Both the position numbers and the translations under genes were made by a program. The notes beneath the pieces were generated by a model. It was not told the origin of the DNA. It did no database searches and worked only from the letters and a program-made list of their open reading frames with translations. Below, piece after piece: positions 13,294 to 13,311 of a DNA stretch of 13,311 bases (within the stretch, counting starts at the first letter, position 1; every line of letters starts with the position of its first letter). Origin of the DNA: Eubacteriales bacterium (GTDB lineage: Bacteria; Bacillota; Clostridia; JAQUNY01); assembly GCA_028717405.1 (NCBI GenBank), contig JAQUNY010000033.1, positions 1-13,311 of the forward strand, in the 5' to 3' direction.

Positions 13294-13311
13294 AAAATCC
13301 GAGTATCCGCC

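Overview
The window comes from a low-to-moderate GC Firmicute, most likely a member of the Clostridia. The evidence is purine-rich Shine-Dalgarno sites before nearly every gene, the ftsE-ftsX-M23 peptidase-S41 peptidase gene order, a CspA-type protein, an AhrC-like ARG box before argC, and TTG/GTG starts. The species cannot be named from sequence alone. All genes except argC are on the minus strand, so the account below runs from high to low coordinates for them.

Right end (11912-13311): argC, the third-from-substrate step of arginine synthesis, is on the plus strand. It has a near-consensus sigma-A promoter overlapped by two ARG-box-like sites, and a 28-bp tandem repeat of unknown role lies further upstream. 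Facing away is a large cytoplasmic GH20-like protein (9302-11911), whose upstream region holds a palindrome. It is followed without a visible terminator by an orphan MsmK/UgpC-type sugar ABC ATPase (8053-9171), and the pair ends at a strong intrinsic terminator (7985-8013). Together they look like an intracellular carbohydrate-use unit without its own permeases.

Middle (7627-7984): a non-coding stretch with four 21-bp copies of a GGGGACGGTTCTGTGTC-type repeat, two in each orientation, around an imperfect palindrome. This resembles a non-autonomous REP/RAYT-type element. It lies just upstream of the promoter of the next operon.

Cell-envelope operon (7691 down to 2209): a CdaR/PucR-type regulator, ftsE, ftsX, a coiled-coil M23 peptidase (EnvC/CwlO-like) and an S41 carboxyl-terminal protease. 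FtsEX is expected to gate the M23 hydrolase outside the membrane, and the S41 protease is the likely processing or quality-control partner. A sigma-A promoter (TTGATA-17-TATAAT) precedes the regulator.

Left end: a cold-shock protein gene with its own promoter, roughly 80-nt leader and terminator; then a 558-bp gene-free stretch with a strong minus-strand promoter giving a leader of about 365 nt; then a GldA-like ABC ATPase and the start of its ABC-2 permease, which runs off the window edge.

Most of the window is ordinary housekeeping. The parts most worth a second look are the duplicated N-terminal helix-turn-helix-like module on the GH20-like protein, the palindromic repeat cluster, the regulator heading the ftsEX operon, the long leader before the GldA-like gene, and the repeat array upstream of argC.
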